Source: QWPN01 sp044238145 (GTDB lineage: Bacteria > Planctomycetota > Planctomycetia > Pirellulales > UBA1268). From it: a DNA stretch of 64,000 bases. The DNA lies in assembly GCA_044238145.1 (NCBI GenBank), contig JBIIDT010000007.1:1-64000 (forward strand), read 5' to 3'. Under the pieces are notes generated by a model that was not told the DNA's origin, did no database searches, and was given only the letters and a program-made list of their open reading frames with translations. Positions 19,250-29,544 of this stretch are shown here, in pieces. Both the position numbers and the translations under genes were made by a program. Position 1 is the first letter of the stretch, and each line of letters starts with the position of its first letter.

Positions 19250-21655
19250 ATGCCCCACGCCGTGCCATCGCCGTGCCTGTTCGCCGCCGCGGAGGGCGTC
19301 CGGCACGCGGTGTCGAGCCGGCTGCTGGACGGGTTTTCCGAGTGGTGGGAGATGCCGGCCGCCCTGGCCGCCGCCGGCCTCGTCGTCGTCTTCGCCATGT
19401 GGATGGTCCGCCGCGACGCGGCGGAGGTGGCGTGGCCCGTCCGCTGGCTGCTGGCGACGCTGCGGCTGGCGGCCCTGGCGGCCGTGGCGGTGGCGCTGCT
19501 CGACGTCGAGCGGGTCGCTGAGCACGAGATCGTCTCGCCGTCGCGGGTGGCGGTGCTCGTCGACACGAGCGCCAGCATGACGCTCGACGACGGCGCGGAG
19601 GCCGGTCCGGATGCGCCGTCCGTGAGCCGGGAGGACCGCGGCCGCGGCCTGCTCGCCGCGGGCGGGCTGCTCGAGGCCCTCGCCGCCCGGCACGAGGTGT
19701 CCCTGTGGCGGTTCGACGCCGATGCGGAGCGGCTCGCCGTGATCCCGCTCGGCGCGGCGACGCCCACGGTACCGGCCGCCGCGAACGCGGCGCTCGCGGC
19801 CCGCGGGTACGAGACGCGGCTCGGCGAGGCGCTCGCCGCCGTCGTCGACCAGGAGCCGGCGGGCGTCCTCGCGGGCGTCGTCGTGCTCACCGACGGCGGC
19901 GACAACGCGGGGCTCGACCCGGCCGCCGCCGCGACCGGCCTCGCCGCCGCCGGCGTCGCCGTCCACCCGCTGGGCCTCGGGTCCGAGCGGATGCCGGCGA
20001 ACGTCCGCGTGGCCGATCTCGTGGTGCCGGCCCGGGTCTTCCCCGGCGACCGCTTCGCCGTGACGGCCTACCTGCAGGGGCAGGGGCTGGCCGGCCAGAC
20101 CGTGCGGGCGGAACTCTCCGAGGGGCCGGCGGGCGACGCGGCGCGGACCGGCGGCGGCCGTCGCGTGATCGACGCGGTCGACGCGGCGCTGGCCGCCGAC
20201 GGCGAGCTCGTCGCCGTGCGGTTCGACGTGCCGCCCCTGGCCGCGCCCGGCCGGCGGTCCGTCGCGGTGCGGATCGTGCCGCCGCCCGCCGACCGCACCC
20301 CGGCCGACGACGTGCAGGAGGCGGAGATCGAGGTCGTCGATCGCGTCACGCAGGTGCTGCTGCTCGCCTCCGGCCCGAGTCGCGAATACCAGTTCATGCG
20401 CAACGTGCTCGTCCGCGACAAGAGCTTCGCGGTGGACGTGCTCCTCGGCACGGCCACCGCCGGCATCTCGCAGGACGCCCGCCGGATCCTCGACTCGTTT
20501 CCCGCGACCGACGAGGCGCTCACGGCCTACGACGCGATCGTGGCCTTCGACTACGACTGGCGGCTGCTCGAACCCGCCGCCGTGGCCCGGCTCGACCGCT
20601 GGGTGGCCCGCGAGTCGGGGGGCGCGCTGCTCTTCGCCGGCAGCATGTTCATGGACGCGTGGCCGGCGGCGGCGCACACCGCGCCGATTCGCGGCCTGTA
20701 TCCCGTGGAACTGCGGCGCGGCCCGCGGTTGACGCCCGCTGCCGGCGGCGCCGCCGAACCTGCCCCGCTGGCCTTCACCCGCGAGGGCCGGGACGCGGAG
20801 TTCCTCTGGCTGGCCGCCAGCCGCGTCGCCAACCAGACGGTGTGGGCCGAGTTTCCCGGCGTCTTCGCCTGCCACGAGACCGGTGGTGCCAAGCCCGGGG
20901 CCACCGTCTACGCGACGCTCGACCGTCCCGCGTCCGCCGACCCGAAGGCCGTCTACCTCGCGGGCCAGTTCTACGGATCCGGCAGCGTGCTCTACGTGGG
21001 CAGCGGGGAGCTGTGGCGGCTGCGGTCGGTGGACGAGGCGGCCTACGAGCGGCTCGCCGCCCAACTCGTCCGCCACGTGTCGCAGGGCCGGCTCCTCCGC
21101 GGTGGCCGCCGCGCGAGGCTGCTGGTGGATCGCGACCGTTTTCCCGTCGGCGCCACGGTGACGGTGCGGGTGGTGCTGGCCGACGCGGCCGCGGCGGCGG
21201 GCGTGGCCTGCCGGGCGGTGGGGCCCGACGGCGCCGCGGTGCCGCTCGCGCTCGTGCCCGAGCCGGGCCGCCCCGGATCGCTGCAGGCCGGGTTCGTCGC
21301 CGCCCGCGAGGGGGGCTGGCAGATCGAACTCGAGGCCGCGGGCGACGAGAAGCTGTCGCGGCGGATCCAGGTGCAGCTGCCGGATCGCGAACTCGCCAGG
21401 CCGAGCCTCGATCGCGGCCTGCTCGAGCGGCTCGCCGCCACCACCGGCGGCCGGCCGCTGTTCCCCGCGCAGGCGTGGACCCGCGGCGACGCGGACCGCC
21501 TGGCGGAGGCGATCCCGGACCGGTCCCGCCGCGAATACGAGACCGGGGCGGCCGACGCCGACTTCAAGCGGCGGCTGAACGCGGCGCTGCTGGGCGTCGG
21601 CATCGGCTGCCTGTGCCTCGAGTGGATCATCCGCCGTCTCGCGAAACTCGCCTGA
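19250..21655 (+). CDS. Second large membrane von Willebrand A protein
   Basis: This 801-residue protein has two N-terminal membrane helices (about 40-52 and 66-84), then a vWA domain with intact MIDAS motif VDTSASM and VVVLTDGGDNAG. A periplasmic beta-rich region is followed by a GATase1-like segment (YDAIVAFDYDWRLL, then ESGGALLFAGSMF) and a last membrane helix (LLGVGIGCLCLEWII). It begins 5 bp after the BatA-like gene. It is probably the partner subunit of that protein; no catalytic function is evident. Confidence 0.8.
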   Translation: MPHAVPSPCLFAAAEGVRHAVSSRLLDGFSEWWEMPAALAAAGLVVVFAMWMVRRDAAEVAWPVRWLLATLRLAALAAVAVALLDVERVAEHEIVSPSRVAVLVDTSASMTLDDGAEAGPDAPSVSREDRGRGLLAAGGLLEALAARHEVSLWRFDADAERLAVIPLGAATPTVPAAANAALAARGYETRLGEALAAVVDQEPAGVLAGVVVLTDGGDNAGLDPAAAATGLAAAGVAVHPLGLGSERMPANVRVADLVVPARVFPGDRFAVTAYLQGQGLAGQTVRAELSEGPAGDAARTGGGRRVIDAVDAALAADGELVAVRFDVPPLAAPGRRSVAVRIVPPPADRTPADDVQEAEIEVVDRVTQVLLLASGPSREYQFMRNVLVRDKSFAVDVLLGTATAGISQDARRILDSFPATDEALTAYDAIVAFDYDWRLLEPAAVARLDRWVARESGGALLFAGSMFMDAWPAAAHTAPIRGLYPVELRRGPRLTPAAGGAAEPAPLAFTREGRDAEFLWLAASRVANQTVWAEFPGVFACHETGGAKPGATVYATLDRPASADPKAVYLAGQFYGSGSVLYVGSGELWRLRSVDEAAYERLAAQLVRHVSQGRLLRGGRRARLLVDRDRFPVGATVTVRVVLADAAAAAGVACRAVGPDGAAVPLALVPEPGRPGSLQAGFVAAREGGWQIELEAAGDEKLSRRIQVQLPDRELARPSLDRGLLERLAATTGGRPLFPAQAWTRGDADRLAEAIPDRSRREYETGAADADFKRRLNAALLGVGIGCLCLEWIIRRLAKLA

Positions 21656-21677
21656 GGACCGCCCCGGACTCCGTACC

Positions 21678-23837
21678 ATGTCCCACGTCGCCGAAACCCC
21701 GACCGCGCCGCCGTCGATCGAGCCGCTGCTGCAGCTGCTGGCCGCCGTGCGCCGCCGGGCCCGGGCCTGGATCTGGGTCGAGTCGCTCGCCTGGGTCGCG
21801 GTCGCCGCCGCGGCCGCCTTCTGGGCGTCGCTCGCCTTCGACTGGAGCGTGGAGCCGCCGCCGGCGGTCCGCGGGGTCCTGCTGGTCGTCGCGGCCGGCA
21901 CGTTCGTGGGCCTGATCGCCCGCCTGCTCGTCGCACGGCTCGCGGTCTCGCTCGGTGACGAGTCGCTGGCGCTGGTCGTCGAGCGGGGCCACCCCGAGTT
22001 TCGCGACGGCCTCTCGACCGCGGTTGCCCTGTCCCGGGAGCGGCGGGCGGACGTCGACCCGGCACTCGTCGCCCGGTCGGCGGCCGCGGCCACGGCGCTC
22101 GTCGCCGGTGTCGATCAGCGGCGGATCTTCCGACAGGCGCGACTGCGGCGGCTCGCGGCCGCGGCGGTCGCAGCGCTGGCCACGGTGGCGGTGCTGGTGG
22201 CGGTCCGGCCCGACGTGGCCCGCACCTGGTTCCGCCGCTCGGTGCTCTTGGCGGCCGAGCCGTGGCCGCGGCGGACGCACCTCGAGGCGGAGGGTTTCGT
22301 CGACGGCGTGCGGAAGGTGAGCCGGGGCGGCGACGTCGACGTGATCGTGCACGCCCGGGGCGTGGACGGGCCGCCGCCGGCGGTCGACCTGCGGCTGCGG
22401 ACCGCCGCCGGCTGGAAGACCGTGCGGATGGGAACCCGCGGCGGCGCGACCGATGCCGAGCAGACCTTCGGCCACGTCGTCGAGGGCGTGGCCGACGACC
22501 TGCGTCTCGAGATTCGCGGCGGCGATGCCCGGTTGCGGAACCTGCAGCTCGTGGCGGTCGAGCCGCCTGCCGTGGAGCGGGTGGAGATCGAGGCCGAGCC
22601 GCCCGCCTATCTCGGCGGTCCGGCGCGGCGGCCGCCGGTCTCGCGGCTCGTGGCCCTGCCGCGCGGATCGCGGGTGCGGATCGCCTGCGTCGCGACGAAG
22701 CCGCTCGTGCGGGCGACGCTCCGGGCCCAGCCGGCAGGCACCGCGGCCACCGGCAACGCGACGGTGATCGGGGAACTGGCGGCGGGCGGACCGCCGCAGG
22801 TCGGCGTCAACGGAGTCGTGGAGAACCTCGACCACGACCTGGTCGTGACCCTCGACCTCGTCGACACCGACGGTCTCGCCAACCGGGAGCCGATCGCGTT
22901 CACGCTCACGGCCGTGCCGGACGAGATCCCGCGGGTCGCCGTCCGCCTGCGTGGCATCTCGACCGCGGTCACGCCCCGTGGCCGGCTGCCGATCGAAGGC
23001 ACGATCACCGACGACCACGCGATCGCGGAGGCGGCGGTGCGGCTCGCCTGGCAGGGGCGCCGGGCGGCCGGCGGCCGGGGCGATGCCGGCGGCGACGGTG
23101 CGGAGCGGGTCGTGCCGCTGGCCGCCGGACGGAGTGGCGGGCCGCTCGTGGAACTGCTCGGCGAGCGGGTCGAGGTCGTGCCGCTCGAGCCGCTGGGCTG
23201 CACGCCGGGCGGTCGACTCGAGGTGACGGTGACCGCGCGGGACAGCTGCATGCTCGACGGCGAGCCGCAGACGGGTGCCAGCGACACCTGGACACTCGAC
23301 GTCGTCACCCCCGATGCCCTGCAGGCGATGCTCGAAGCGCGGGAGATCGTCCTCCGGCGCCGGTTCGAGGCGGCGATCGAGGACCTCGCCCTGGCCCGCG
23401 ACCGGCTCGGGCGGGACCAAGAGGCCGGGGCGGCCGCCCGCTTCGGCGAGTCCGTGGCCCGGGCGAACGGGGAGACCGCCGAGATCGCGGCGGCGTTTCG
23501 GGACATCTGGCTCGAGTTCGAGAATAATGCCCTGGCGTCGGCGGAACTCGCCGGCCGCCTCGTCGGGCAGATCGCCGAGCCACTCGAGGCGCTGGCCACG
23601 TCCGACCTGCCCGGGCTGGCCGCGGCCTGCCGGGCCGGGCCGGCCGATGCCGGTCCGGTCGGGCGGCGGGCGGACGGGGTCCTGGAGCGGATGCGGGCCG
23701 TGCTCGCGCGGATGATGGAACTGGAATCGTTCAACGAGGTGATCGAGCGGCTCCGGACCGTGATCCGCACGCAGGAGGAGATCCGCGCCGAGACGCTGCG
23801 GCGGCAGAAGGAGCGGGCCCGGGAGGCGCTCGAATGA
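21678..23837 (+). CDS. DUF4175-like membrane protein with C-terminal coiled coil
   Basis: This 719-residue protein has two N-terminal membrane helices (about 30-50 and 62-84) and a further helix around 155-172. A long periplasmic beta-rich part with phrases such as LDLVDTDGLANREPI follows, then a helical coiled-coil end (about 545-719, many Glu/Arg). The layout resembles DUF4175 proteins found with MoxR/vWA operons. It probably anchors a complex together with the next gene's coiled-coil product. Its last 4 bp overlap the next start (ATGA). No enzymatic motif is visible. Confidence 0.6.
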   Translation: MSHVAETPTAPPSIEPLLQLLAAVRRRARAWIWVESLAWVAVAAAAAFWASLAFDWSVEPPPAVRGVLLVVAAGTFVGLIARLLVARLAVSLGDESLALVVERGHPEFRDGLSTAVALSRERRADVDPALVARSAAAATALVAGVDQRRIFRQARLRRLAAAAVAALATVAVLVAVRPDVARTWFRRSVLLAAEPWPRRTHLEAEGFVDGVRKVSRGGDVDVIVHARGVDGPPPAVDLRLRTAAGWKTVRMGTRGGATDAEQTFGHVVEGVADDLRLEIRGGDARLRNLQLVAVEPPAVERVEIEAEPPAYLGGPARRPPVSRLVALPRGSRVRIACVATKPLVRATLRAQPAGTAATGNATVIGELAAGGPPQVGVNGVVENLDHDLVVTLDLVDTDGLANREPIAFTLTAVPDEIPRVAVRLRGISTAVTPRGRLPIEGTITDDHAIAEAAVRLAWQGRRAAGGRGDAGGDGAERVVPLAAGRSGGPLVELLGERVEVVPLEPLGCTPGGRLEVTVTARDSCMLDGEPQTGASDTWTLDVVTPDALQAMLEAREIVLRRRFEAAIEDLALARDRLGRDQEAGAAARFGESVARANGETAEIAAAFRDIWLEFENNALASAELAGRLVGQIAEPLEALATSDLPGLAAACRAGPADAGPVGRRADGVLERMRAVLARMMELESFNEVIERLRTVIRTQEEIRAETLRRQKERAREALE

Positions 23838-25480
23838 CCGTGCGAACGACCGCCGTCGCGGCGCGGCGGGCCCCGGGCATCGTGGCCGGCGCGGCCCTGT
23901 CCGCGGCGCTGCTCGCCGCCGTGGCCCGCCCGGCCGCCGCCGCCCCCGCCGACGCGGCGGCCGCGCTCGTCGACCGCGAGAGCGATCTGCTGCGGCAATA
24001 TCGCGAGCTGGAGCGCTCGTTCCTGCGGCTCGCCGACCTGCTGGCGGCGAGCGACCCGCGGCGGGCCGCGCTCCTGCGGAGCGTGTTCGAGAAGGCCCGT
24101 GAGGAGCAGGTGGGCGACCGGCTGGGCACGATCGTAACGCTGCTCGAGCAGGGGCAATTGCTCAAGGCCGGCACGACCCAGGCCGGCACGATCGAGCAGT
24201 TCCGCGCCCTGCTCGACCTGCTCGAGTCCGGCGACGGCGAGCGGCGGCTCGTGAACACGAAGAAGGAGGTGCGGGAATATCTCGCGCGGCTCGCCAAGGC
24301 GATCGCCAGGCAACGCGACATCGAGGGCTCGACCGAGGCCGGGGGCCGCGAGGCGGACCTCTCCGAGCGGCAGCGGGCGCTCGCCGAGGAGACGCGGGCG
24401 CTGGCCGACGAGATCGGCGGCTTCGCGGGCCGGCTCGACGCCCGCGACGGGTCGGGTGGCTTCAAGCCGCCACCGGAGGACGACGGTCGCGCGGGCGACG
24501 ACCCGAAACAGCCCGGCGACCAGCCCGGGACGGCGCCGGCGGGCGAGCCCGGTGCGGAACCCGCCGGCAAGACGCCGGCGCCGACCGAAGCGCCGGGGGG
24601 CGGTGCGACCGAAGCCGGTGAGGAGGAAGGCAAGCCCGCCGGCGACGACGACGCGGCCCGCGCGCGGCGGACGCAGCGGCGGCTCGCGGCCGCGCAGCGG
24701 CGGATGCAGTCCGCGCGGGAGCGGCTGGACGACGCCCGTCGGCAGGACGCCCGGCAGGAGCAGCAGAAGGCGCTCGAGGAACTGGAGACGGCCCGGGCCG
24801 AGCTCGAGGAGATCCTCCGCCAGATGCGGGAGCAGGAGGTGGAGCAGCTGCTCGTGCAGCTCGAGGCCCGGGTTCGCGACATGCTCGCGGCGCAGCGGCG
24901 GGTGCAGGTGGGTGTGGATGCCGTGGCCGCCGCCGGCACGCCGGGCCGCGAGCGGGAACTGGAGGCCGCCCGGCTCGGCCGCGAGCAGCAGCAGGTCGCC
25001 AACGAGGCCGCGCGGGCGCTCGTGCTCGTCCGCGACGACGGCTCGGCGGTGGCGATCCCGCAGGCGCTCGAGGCCGTCCGTGACGACGCGACCCAGGTGG
25101 CGGCCCGTCTCGGCCGCGGGGACGTCGGCGGCACGACCCGCGGCCTCGTGGCCGACATCGTGACGAACCTCGAGGAACTGCTCGCGGCGCTGGAGAAGGC
25201 GAGCCGGGAGGAGGAGCGGAGGCAGGCCGGACCCGCCGGCGGCCGGCCGCAGGAGCCGAGCGAACGGCCGCTCGTCGACAAGCTCTCCGAGCTGAAGATG
25301 ATCCGCAGCCTGCAACTGCGGGTGAACTCCCGGACCGAGCGTTTCTCACAGCTGCTCGACGACGGCGCGGACCGGGCCGAGGCGCCGGAACTCCGCGAGG
25401 CCCTCGAGCGGCTCGCGGAACGGCAGCGGAAGATCGAGCAGGCGGCCAACGACATCGTCGCCGGCCGGACGGAAGACTGA
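23834..25480 (+). CDS. Exported coiled-coil protein, function unknown
   Basis: This 548-residue protein has a signal peptide (about 1-37, ending AAAAPAD) and long heptad-rich helices (about 40-190 and 290-390). A low-complexity linker rich in Gly, Pro, Asp and Glu (about 210-275) lies between, and a final helical part follows. Nothing enzymatic is seen. Planctomycete operons of the MoxR/BatA type often contain a protein of this kind next to the DUF4175-like gene, which suggests a structural partner in the periplasm. Confidence 0.65.
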   Translation: MTVRTTAVAARRAPGIVAGAALSAALLAAVARPAAAAPADAAAALVDRESDLLRQYRELERSFLRLADLLAASDPRRAALLRSVFEKAREEQVGDRLGTIVTLLEQGQLLKAGTTQAGTIEQFRALLDLLESGDGERRLVNTKKEVREYLARLAKAIARQRDIEGSTEAGGREADLSERQRALAEETRALADEIGGFAGRLDARDGSGGFKPPPEDDGRAGDDPKQPGDQPGTAPAGEPGAEPAGKTPAPTEAPGGGATEAGEEEGKPAGDDDAARARRTQRRLAAAQRRMQSARERLDDARRQDARQEQQKALEELETARAELEEILRQMREQEVEQLLVQLEARVRDMLAAQRRVQVGVDAVAAAGTPGRERELEAARLGREQQQVANEAARALVLVRDDGSAVAIPQALEAVRDDATQVAARLGRGDVGGTTRGLVADIVTNLEELLAALEKASREEERRQAGPAGGRPQEPSERPLVDKLSELKMIRSLQLRVNSRTERFSQLLDDGADRAEAPELREALERLAERQRKIEQAANDIVAGRTED

Positions 25481-25539
25481 GCCCGGGGCCGGGAGCCGCG
25501 GCCGGCCGCCCCCGGCCCGCTCCCCCCGGCCGATTCCTT

Positions 25540-25545
25540 TATGAT
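25540..25545 (+). promoter_or_regulatory. Possible -10 box of an internal promoter
   Basis: TATGAT matches the -10 consensus at five of six positions in the 107-bp gap before the next gene. A -35 box is not recognisable. A start of transcription near 25552 would leave a leader of about 36 nt before the ATG at 25588. Confidence 0.3.
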
Positions 25546-25587
25546 GCAGGGTGGTTTCGGATGGTGGCACCGCCTCGGGATCGACGC

Positions 25588-26646
25588 ATGAGACTCCCGC
25601 CCGCAACGGCCCTGATCCTCGTCGTCGCCGCCGGTGGGCTGGCGGTCGGGATCGACGCGCCGGCGCCCGCGGAGTTCGCCCGGGAGCCGTCGTGGCAGCA
25701 GCCCTCCCGCGAGGTGGTGGGCCGCCGCGTGGAGCGGTGGCTCGCGGAACTTCCGGCCGACGCCGCCGACGGCCAGACGCTGGACCGGGTGCGGGCCGAG
25801 TGGACCCGCGGCGCCGACGGCGATCTGGTCGACGCCGTGATGGCCGCGGCCGCGGCCGTCGATGGCCGGCCGCGGGCCCTCGCCGCGGTCGTCCGGGGCG
25901 AAGCGGGCGATCTCGCGGAGGCCACGGCCTGGCTCACCGACCCGTCGACGCCGGCGCTCGTCCGCGAGACCGCCAGTCTGTGGGCGGGCCGGGAGCTCGT
26001 GCGGCAGGACCGCTTTGACGAGGCCCTGCCGCTCCTCGTCGGGCTCGACGTCGAAGCCAGCGTCGATCCCACGACGCTCCTCTTCCACCGCGCCGCCTGC
26101 CAGCACTGGCTGCTCGACACCGACGGCGCGGTCGAGTCGCTCGATCGGCTGCTGGAGCGAGAGGCGGAGATTCCCGCCCGCTACGCACGGGTGGCGGGCC
26201 TGCTGCGGGCCGACGCGGCCGCCCTCGAACTCGAGTCGCTCGATCACATCGCCCGCCGGATGCGGGACGTGGGCCAGCGGCTGGAACTCGGCCGGGCCGG
26301 CTCCGGCACGCGGAAGCTCCAGGACGGCGTCGTCGAGTCGCTCGACAAGCTCATCAAGAAGCTCGAGGAGCAGCAGCAACAGCAGGGGCAGGGGGGCGGT
26401 GGCGCCGGCGGCGGGGGCGGCAAGGGGGGCGACGGCGTGCCGATGGAGGACAGCCGGATCGCCAGCGGCAAGGGGGCCGGCGAAGTGCAGAAGCGGGACA
26501 TCGGCTCCGCGGACGGCTGGGGCAACCTGCCGCCGCACGAGCGCGACGAGGCCCTGCAGCAGATCGGTCGGGAGTTCCCGCCGCACTACCGCGAGGCGAT
26601 CGAGCAGTACTTCAAGCGGCTCGCGGCGGGCGGGGAGGAGCGGTGA
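25588..26646 (+). CDS. Exported helical (TPR-like) protein of the MoxR operon
   Basis: This 352-residue protein starts with MRLPPATALILVVAAGG, a signal sequence. Helical repeats follow (about 60-215, for example FDEALPLLVGLDVEA and DTDGAVESLDRLLERE), then a Gln/Gly-rich low-complexity linker (about 260-285). A conserved-looking end, NLPPHERDEALQQIGREFPP then HYREAIEQYFKRLA, closes it; similar ends occur in other planctomycete proteins of this operon type. The upstream ATG at 25561 is an alternative start. It overlaps the next gene by 4 bp (GTGA). Function unknown. Confidence 0.7.
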   Translation: MRLPPATALILVVAAGGLAVGIDAPAPAEFAREPSWQQPSREVVGRRVERWLAELPADAADGQTLDRVRAEWTRGADGDLVDAVMAAAAAVDGRPRALAAVVRGEAGDLAEATAWLTDPSTPALVRETASLWAGRELVRQDRFDEALPLLVGLDVEASVDPTTLLFHRAACQHWLLDTDGAVESLDRLLEREAEIPARYARVAGLLRADAAALELESLDHIARRMRDVGQRLELGRAGSGTRKLQDGVVESLDKLIKKLEEQQQQQGQGGGGAGGGGGKGGDGVPMEDSRIASGKGAGEVQKRDIGSADGWGNLPPHERDEALQQIGREFPPHYREAIEQYFKRLAAGGEER

Positions 26647-27809
26647 CCGCGGTCCGCCTCGCCTCCGCCGCGCTCATCGCCGTCGTCGCGACGGCCTGCG
26701 CCACCCGGGTCCCGGCGGCCGGGCCGGCCGTCGTCGTGCGGGTGGAGAAGACCGACGGCACGACCGTGTCGGGGACGCTGGCGGCCGTCTCCGCCACCGC
26801 GGCGACGCTCGTCGGTGTCGAGCCCGTGGCCATCGCCGGCATCCGGCGGATCGTGGCCGACGCGGCCGACGTCCGCGGGCCTGTGGCGGTCGAGTGCGTC
26901 GACGGGGGCACGCTGTCCGGCGACGACTTCACCTGGGATGGCGGACCGGCGGTGATCGGGCTGCCGGGTGGCCGGGCGGAACTGCCCGTCGACCGCGTGC
27001 GGAGCGTGACCCTGCGGCAGCCGCGGGCCGGCGGGGACGCCCCGCCCGACTGGCGGGCGGCCCTGCCGGACGAGCCGCAGACGGACCTCGTCGTGGTCGG
27101 CAAGCAGGCGGAGGCCGGCGAGCGGCTCGATGTCGTCGAGTGCGCGATCGTGGCCGTCACGCCCGATACCGTCGTCGTCGTGCTCGACGAGGAACGGATC
27201 CCGGTGAAGCGGGCGAAGGTCGTGGGCCTCCGGTTCCTGCGCGAAGCGGCGGCGGCCGGGGGCACGCAGGTGGAGTTCGTGGGGGGCGGACTCGCGGCCC
27301 GCAGCGTCGTCTGGACGCCGGAGGCGATCGTCCTCGACGACACCGTGCGCCTGCCGGCCGCGACGCTCCGATCGATCGACTACGCGGCGGGGCGGACGGT
27401 GCGGCTGGAGTCGCTGCGTCCCGAGCGGACTGAGACGGAGCCGTTCTTCGGCGTGCTGGGCCGTCTCGACGGGCTGGCCGCCTCCTTCGCGCCGCGGTTC
27501 GTCGCCGATCACGCCGGTCGCTCGCTCGTGCTGCGGCCGCGGAGCCACGTGGTCTGGCGGGTGCCGGCCGATGCCCGGACGTTCCGCACGGCCGTGGCCG
27601 CGGAGCCCGGCCGGCAGCCGGGGGGCGAGGTCGTCACGGTGCTCCTCGACGATCGTGAACTGTTCCGGCGGCGGGTGGACGACGGCGGGGCGGCCGCCGT
27701 CGAGGTCGACGTCACCGGCGGGCGGCGGCTGGCGATCAGGCTCGATTTCCCGGCGGGCGGCGGCCTGGGCTGCCCGCTCCGGTTCGTCGACCCGGTGTTC
27801 GAGAAGTGA
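26643..27809 (+). CDS. Exported protein with C-terminal NPCBM-like beta domain
   Basis: This 388-residue protein has a signal sequence (about 1-27), then two repeated beta units built around phrases like VEKTDGTTVSGTLAAVSATA and VSIRRIVADA-type turns. A C-terminal segment VTVLLDDRELFRRRV ... GGRRLAIRLDF is the pattern of NPCBM/NEW2 carbohydrate-binding-like domains. It is probably periplasmic, with a possible glycan or protein ligand. It begins at a GTG overlapping the preceding stop and ends 4 bp before the first HtrA-like gene, so it belongs to the same transcript. Confidence 0.65.
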   Translation: MTAVRLASAALIAVVATACATRVPAAGPAVVVRVEKTDGTTVSGTLAAVSATAATLVGVEPVAIAGIRRIVADAADVRGPVAVECVDGGTLSGDDFTWDGGPAVIGLPGGRAELPVDRVRSVTLRQPRAGGDAPPDWRAALPDEPQTDLVVVGKQAEAGERLDVVECAIVAVTPDTVVVVLDEERIPVKRAKVVGLRFLREAAAAGGTQVEFVGGGLAARSVVWTPEAIVLDDTVRLPAATLRSIDYAAGRTVRLESLRPERTETEPFFGVLGRLDGLAASFAPRFVADHAGRSLVLRPRSHVVWRVPADARTFRTAVAAEPGRQPGGEVVTVLLDDRELFRRRVDDGGAAAVEVDVTGGRRLAIRLDFPAGGGLGCPLRFVDPVFEK

Positions 27810-27813
27810 CGCC

Positions 27814-29544
27814 ATGATGCCCGCCACCCTCCGCGTCACGATCGGCCTCCTCGCGACCCTCGCGGCGGGGATCGCGACCGCCGCGGTCGACGACGCGGTC
27901 CTCGCCGCCCAGGGCCGCCGCGTGGAGGCGATCCGCCGGGCTTCGGCCGCGGCCGTGGCGATCTTCGCCGGTGGCTCCGGAGGCGGCTCGGGCGTGCTGG
28001 TCAGCCCCGACGGCCACGCGTTCACGAACTTCCACGTCACGCAGCCCGCGGGCCTCGCGATGAAGTGCGGCCTCGACGACGGGAAGCTCTACGACGCCGT
28101 CCTCGTGGGCCTCGACCCGACGGGCGACGTGGCCATGGTGAAGCTTCTCGGCCGCGACGACTTCCCGTGGATGCCGCTCGCCGACAGCGACCGCGTCGAG
28201 GTGGGCGACTTCTGCTTTGCCGCCGGCAACCCCTTCCTGCTGGCCACCGACCTCAAGCCCTCGGTGAGCGCCGGCATCGTGTCGGGCGTGCATCGCTATC
28301 AGTTCCCGGCCGGCACGATTCTCGAGTACGCCGATTGCCTGCAGGTCGACGCCGCCATCAACCCCGGCAACTCCGGCGGCGGCCTGTTCGACGCGGCGGG
28401 CCGGCTGATCGGCGTCAACGGCCGGGCCTCGTTCGAGAAGCGCGGCCGCGTCAACGTGGGCGTCGGCTACGCGATCTCGGCCAACCAGCTGCGGAACTTC
28501 CGCGGCTTTCTCCAGGGCGGGCGGATCGTCGACCATGCCACGCTCGGCGCCGTCGTGGCGACCAGCGTCGACGGCCGGGTGGTGGTCTCCGACATCCTCG
28601 ACTCCTCCGACGCCTGGCGGCGCGGGCTGCGGCTCGACGACGAGATCGTCGCCCTCGCGGGCCGGCCCGTCCGCACGGTCAACGCCTTCAAGAACGTGCT
28701 CGGCACGCTGCCGGCGGGCTGGCAGGTGCCGCTGGTGTACCGGCGGTCCGGCCGCCGCGTCGAGACGCTGGTGCGGCTCGCGGCCGTGCACGCGCCGGCG
28801 GAACTGGCCGCCATCGTCGCGGGCGACGCCCTCGAGGAGCGGGATCGCGAGCGGCGCAAGCGCGAGGAGCCGCGGAAGGGCGGGGAGCCGCCGCCGCCGG
28901 ACGAGGCGTCGCGCCGCGCGGAGTTGCCGGAGGCCGTGCGGGCCCTGGTCGATCCGCGACCCGGCTTCGCGAACCACCACTTCAACGTGGTCGAACGGGA
29001 TCGCGTCGCCCGGGCGGTCGCGGCCCGTGGAGTGCCCGAATCGTGGGCGCTCGTCGGCACGCTCGACGCGGGGGGCGAGTTTCGCCTCGCGCTGGCCGAC
29101 GACGCGGCCACCATCGACCTGCCGACGGGGCGGTCGACGATCGACCCGCGGGGAGAGCTCGATGCGCGACCGGAGCCGCCCGGCAGCGGCGGGCTCCTGG
29201 CCGCGCTGGCGGTGTGGCGGCGGCTCGTCCGCGAGGGGCCGGCGGCGACCGGACGCACGACCTACTGGGGCACGGCCCCGGCCGACCCGGCGGCGCTCGG
29301 CGCGGCGGCCACGACGGAACTTGTGGACGTGCTCGAGACGGCGGTCGCCGGCGTCGAGGCGAGGCTCTTCGTCGCCGGGGACGGGCGGGTGGTCGGCATC
29401 GACCTGTGGACCGAGCCCGACGCCGATCCCTGCGAGGTGCGGTTCACCGGCGGCGCGGGCGGCCTGCCGGAAGTCATCGAGGTGCGGCGTGGCACGGTGC
29501 CGTTCGCGGTGCTGCGGGTGGCGAAGGGAGCGGGTGCGCCATGA
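27814..29544 (+). CDS. HtrA/DegP-like serine protease with intact triad
   Basis: This 576-residue exported protein has a signal peptide (about 1-24), then a trypsin-like protease domain with catalytic His74 in FTNFHV, Asp105 in DPTGDVAMVK and Ser187 in NPGNSGGGLF. A PDZ domain follows (about 255-330), with an acidic-basic linker (340-380) and a C-terminal beta domain (about 400-576) of unknown type. It should cleave misfolded or specific periplasmic proteins. It overlaps the next HtrA-like gene by 4 bp (ATGA). It is the only one of the three tandem paralogs with all three catalytic residues. Confidence 0.9.
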   Translation: MMPATLRVTIGLLATLAAGIATAAVDDAVLAAQGRRVEAIRRASAAAVAIFAGGSGGGSGVLVSPDGHAFTNFHVTQPAGLAMKCGLDDGKLYDAVLVGLDPTGDVAMVKLLGRDDFPWMPLADSDRVEVGDFCFAAGNPFLLATDLKPSVSAGIVSGVHRYQFPAGTILEYADCLQVDAAINPGNSGGGLFDAAGRLIGVNGRASFEKRGRVNVGVGYAISANQLRNFRGFLQGGRIVDHATLGAVVATSVDGRVVVSDILDSSDAWRRGLRLDDEIVALAGRPVRTVNAFKNVLGTLPAGWQVPLVYRRSGRRVETLVRLAAVHAPAELAAIVAGDALEERDRERRKREEPRKGGEPPPPDEASRRAELPEAVRALVDPRPGFANHHFNVVERDRVARAVAARGVPESWALVGTLDAGGEFRLALADDAATIDLPTGRSTIDPRGELDARPEPPGSGGLLAALAVWRRLVREGPAATGRTTYWGTAPADPAALGAAATTELVDVLETAVAGVEARLFVAGDGRVVGIDLWTEPDADPCEVRFTGGAGGLPEVIEVRRGTVPFAVLRVAKGAGAP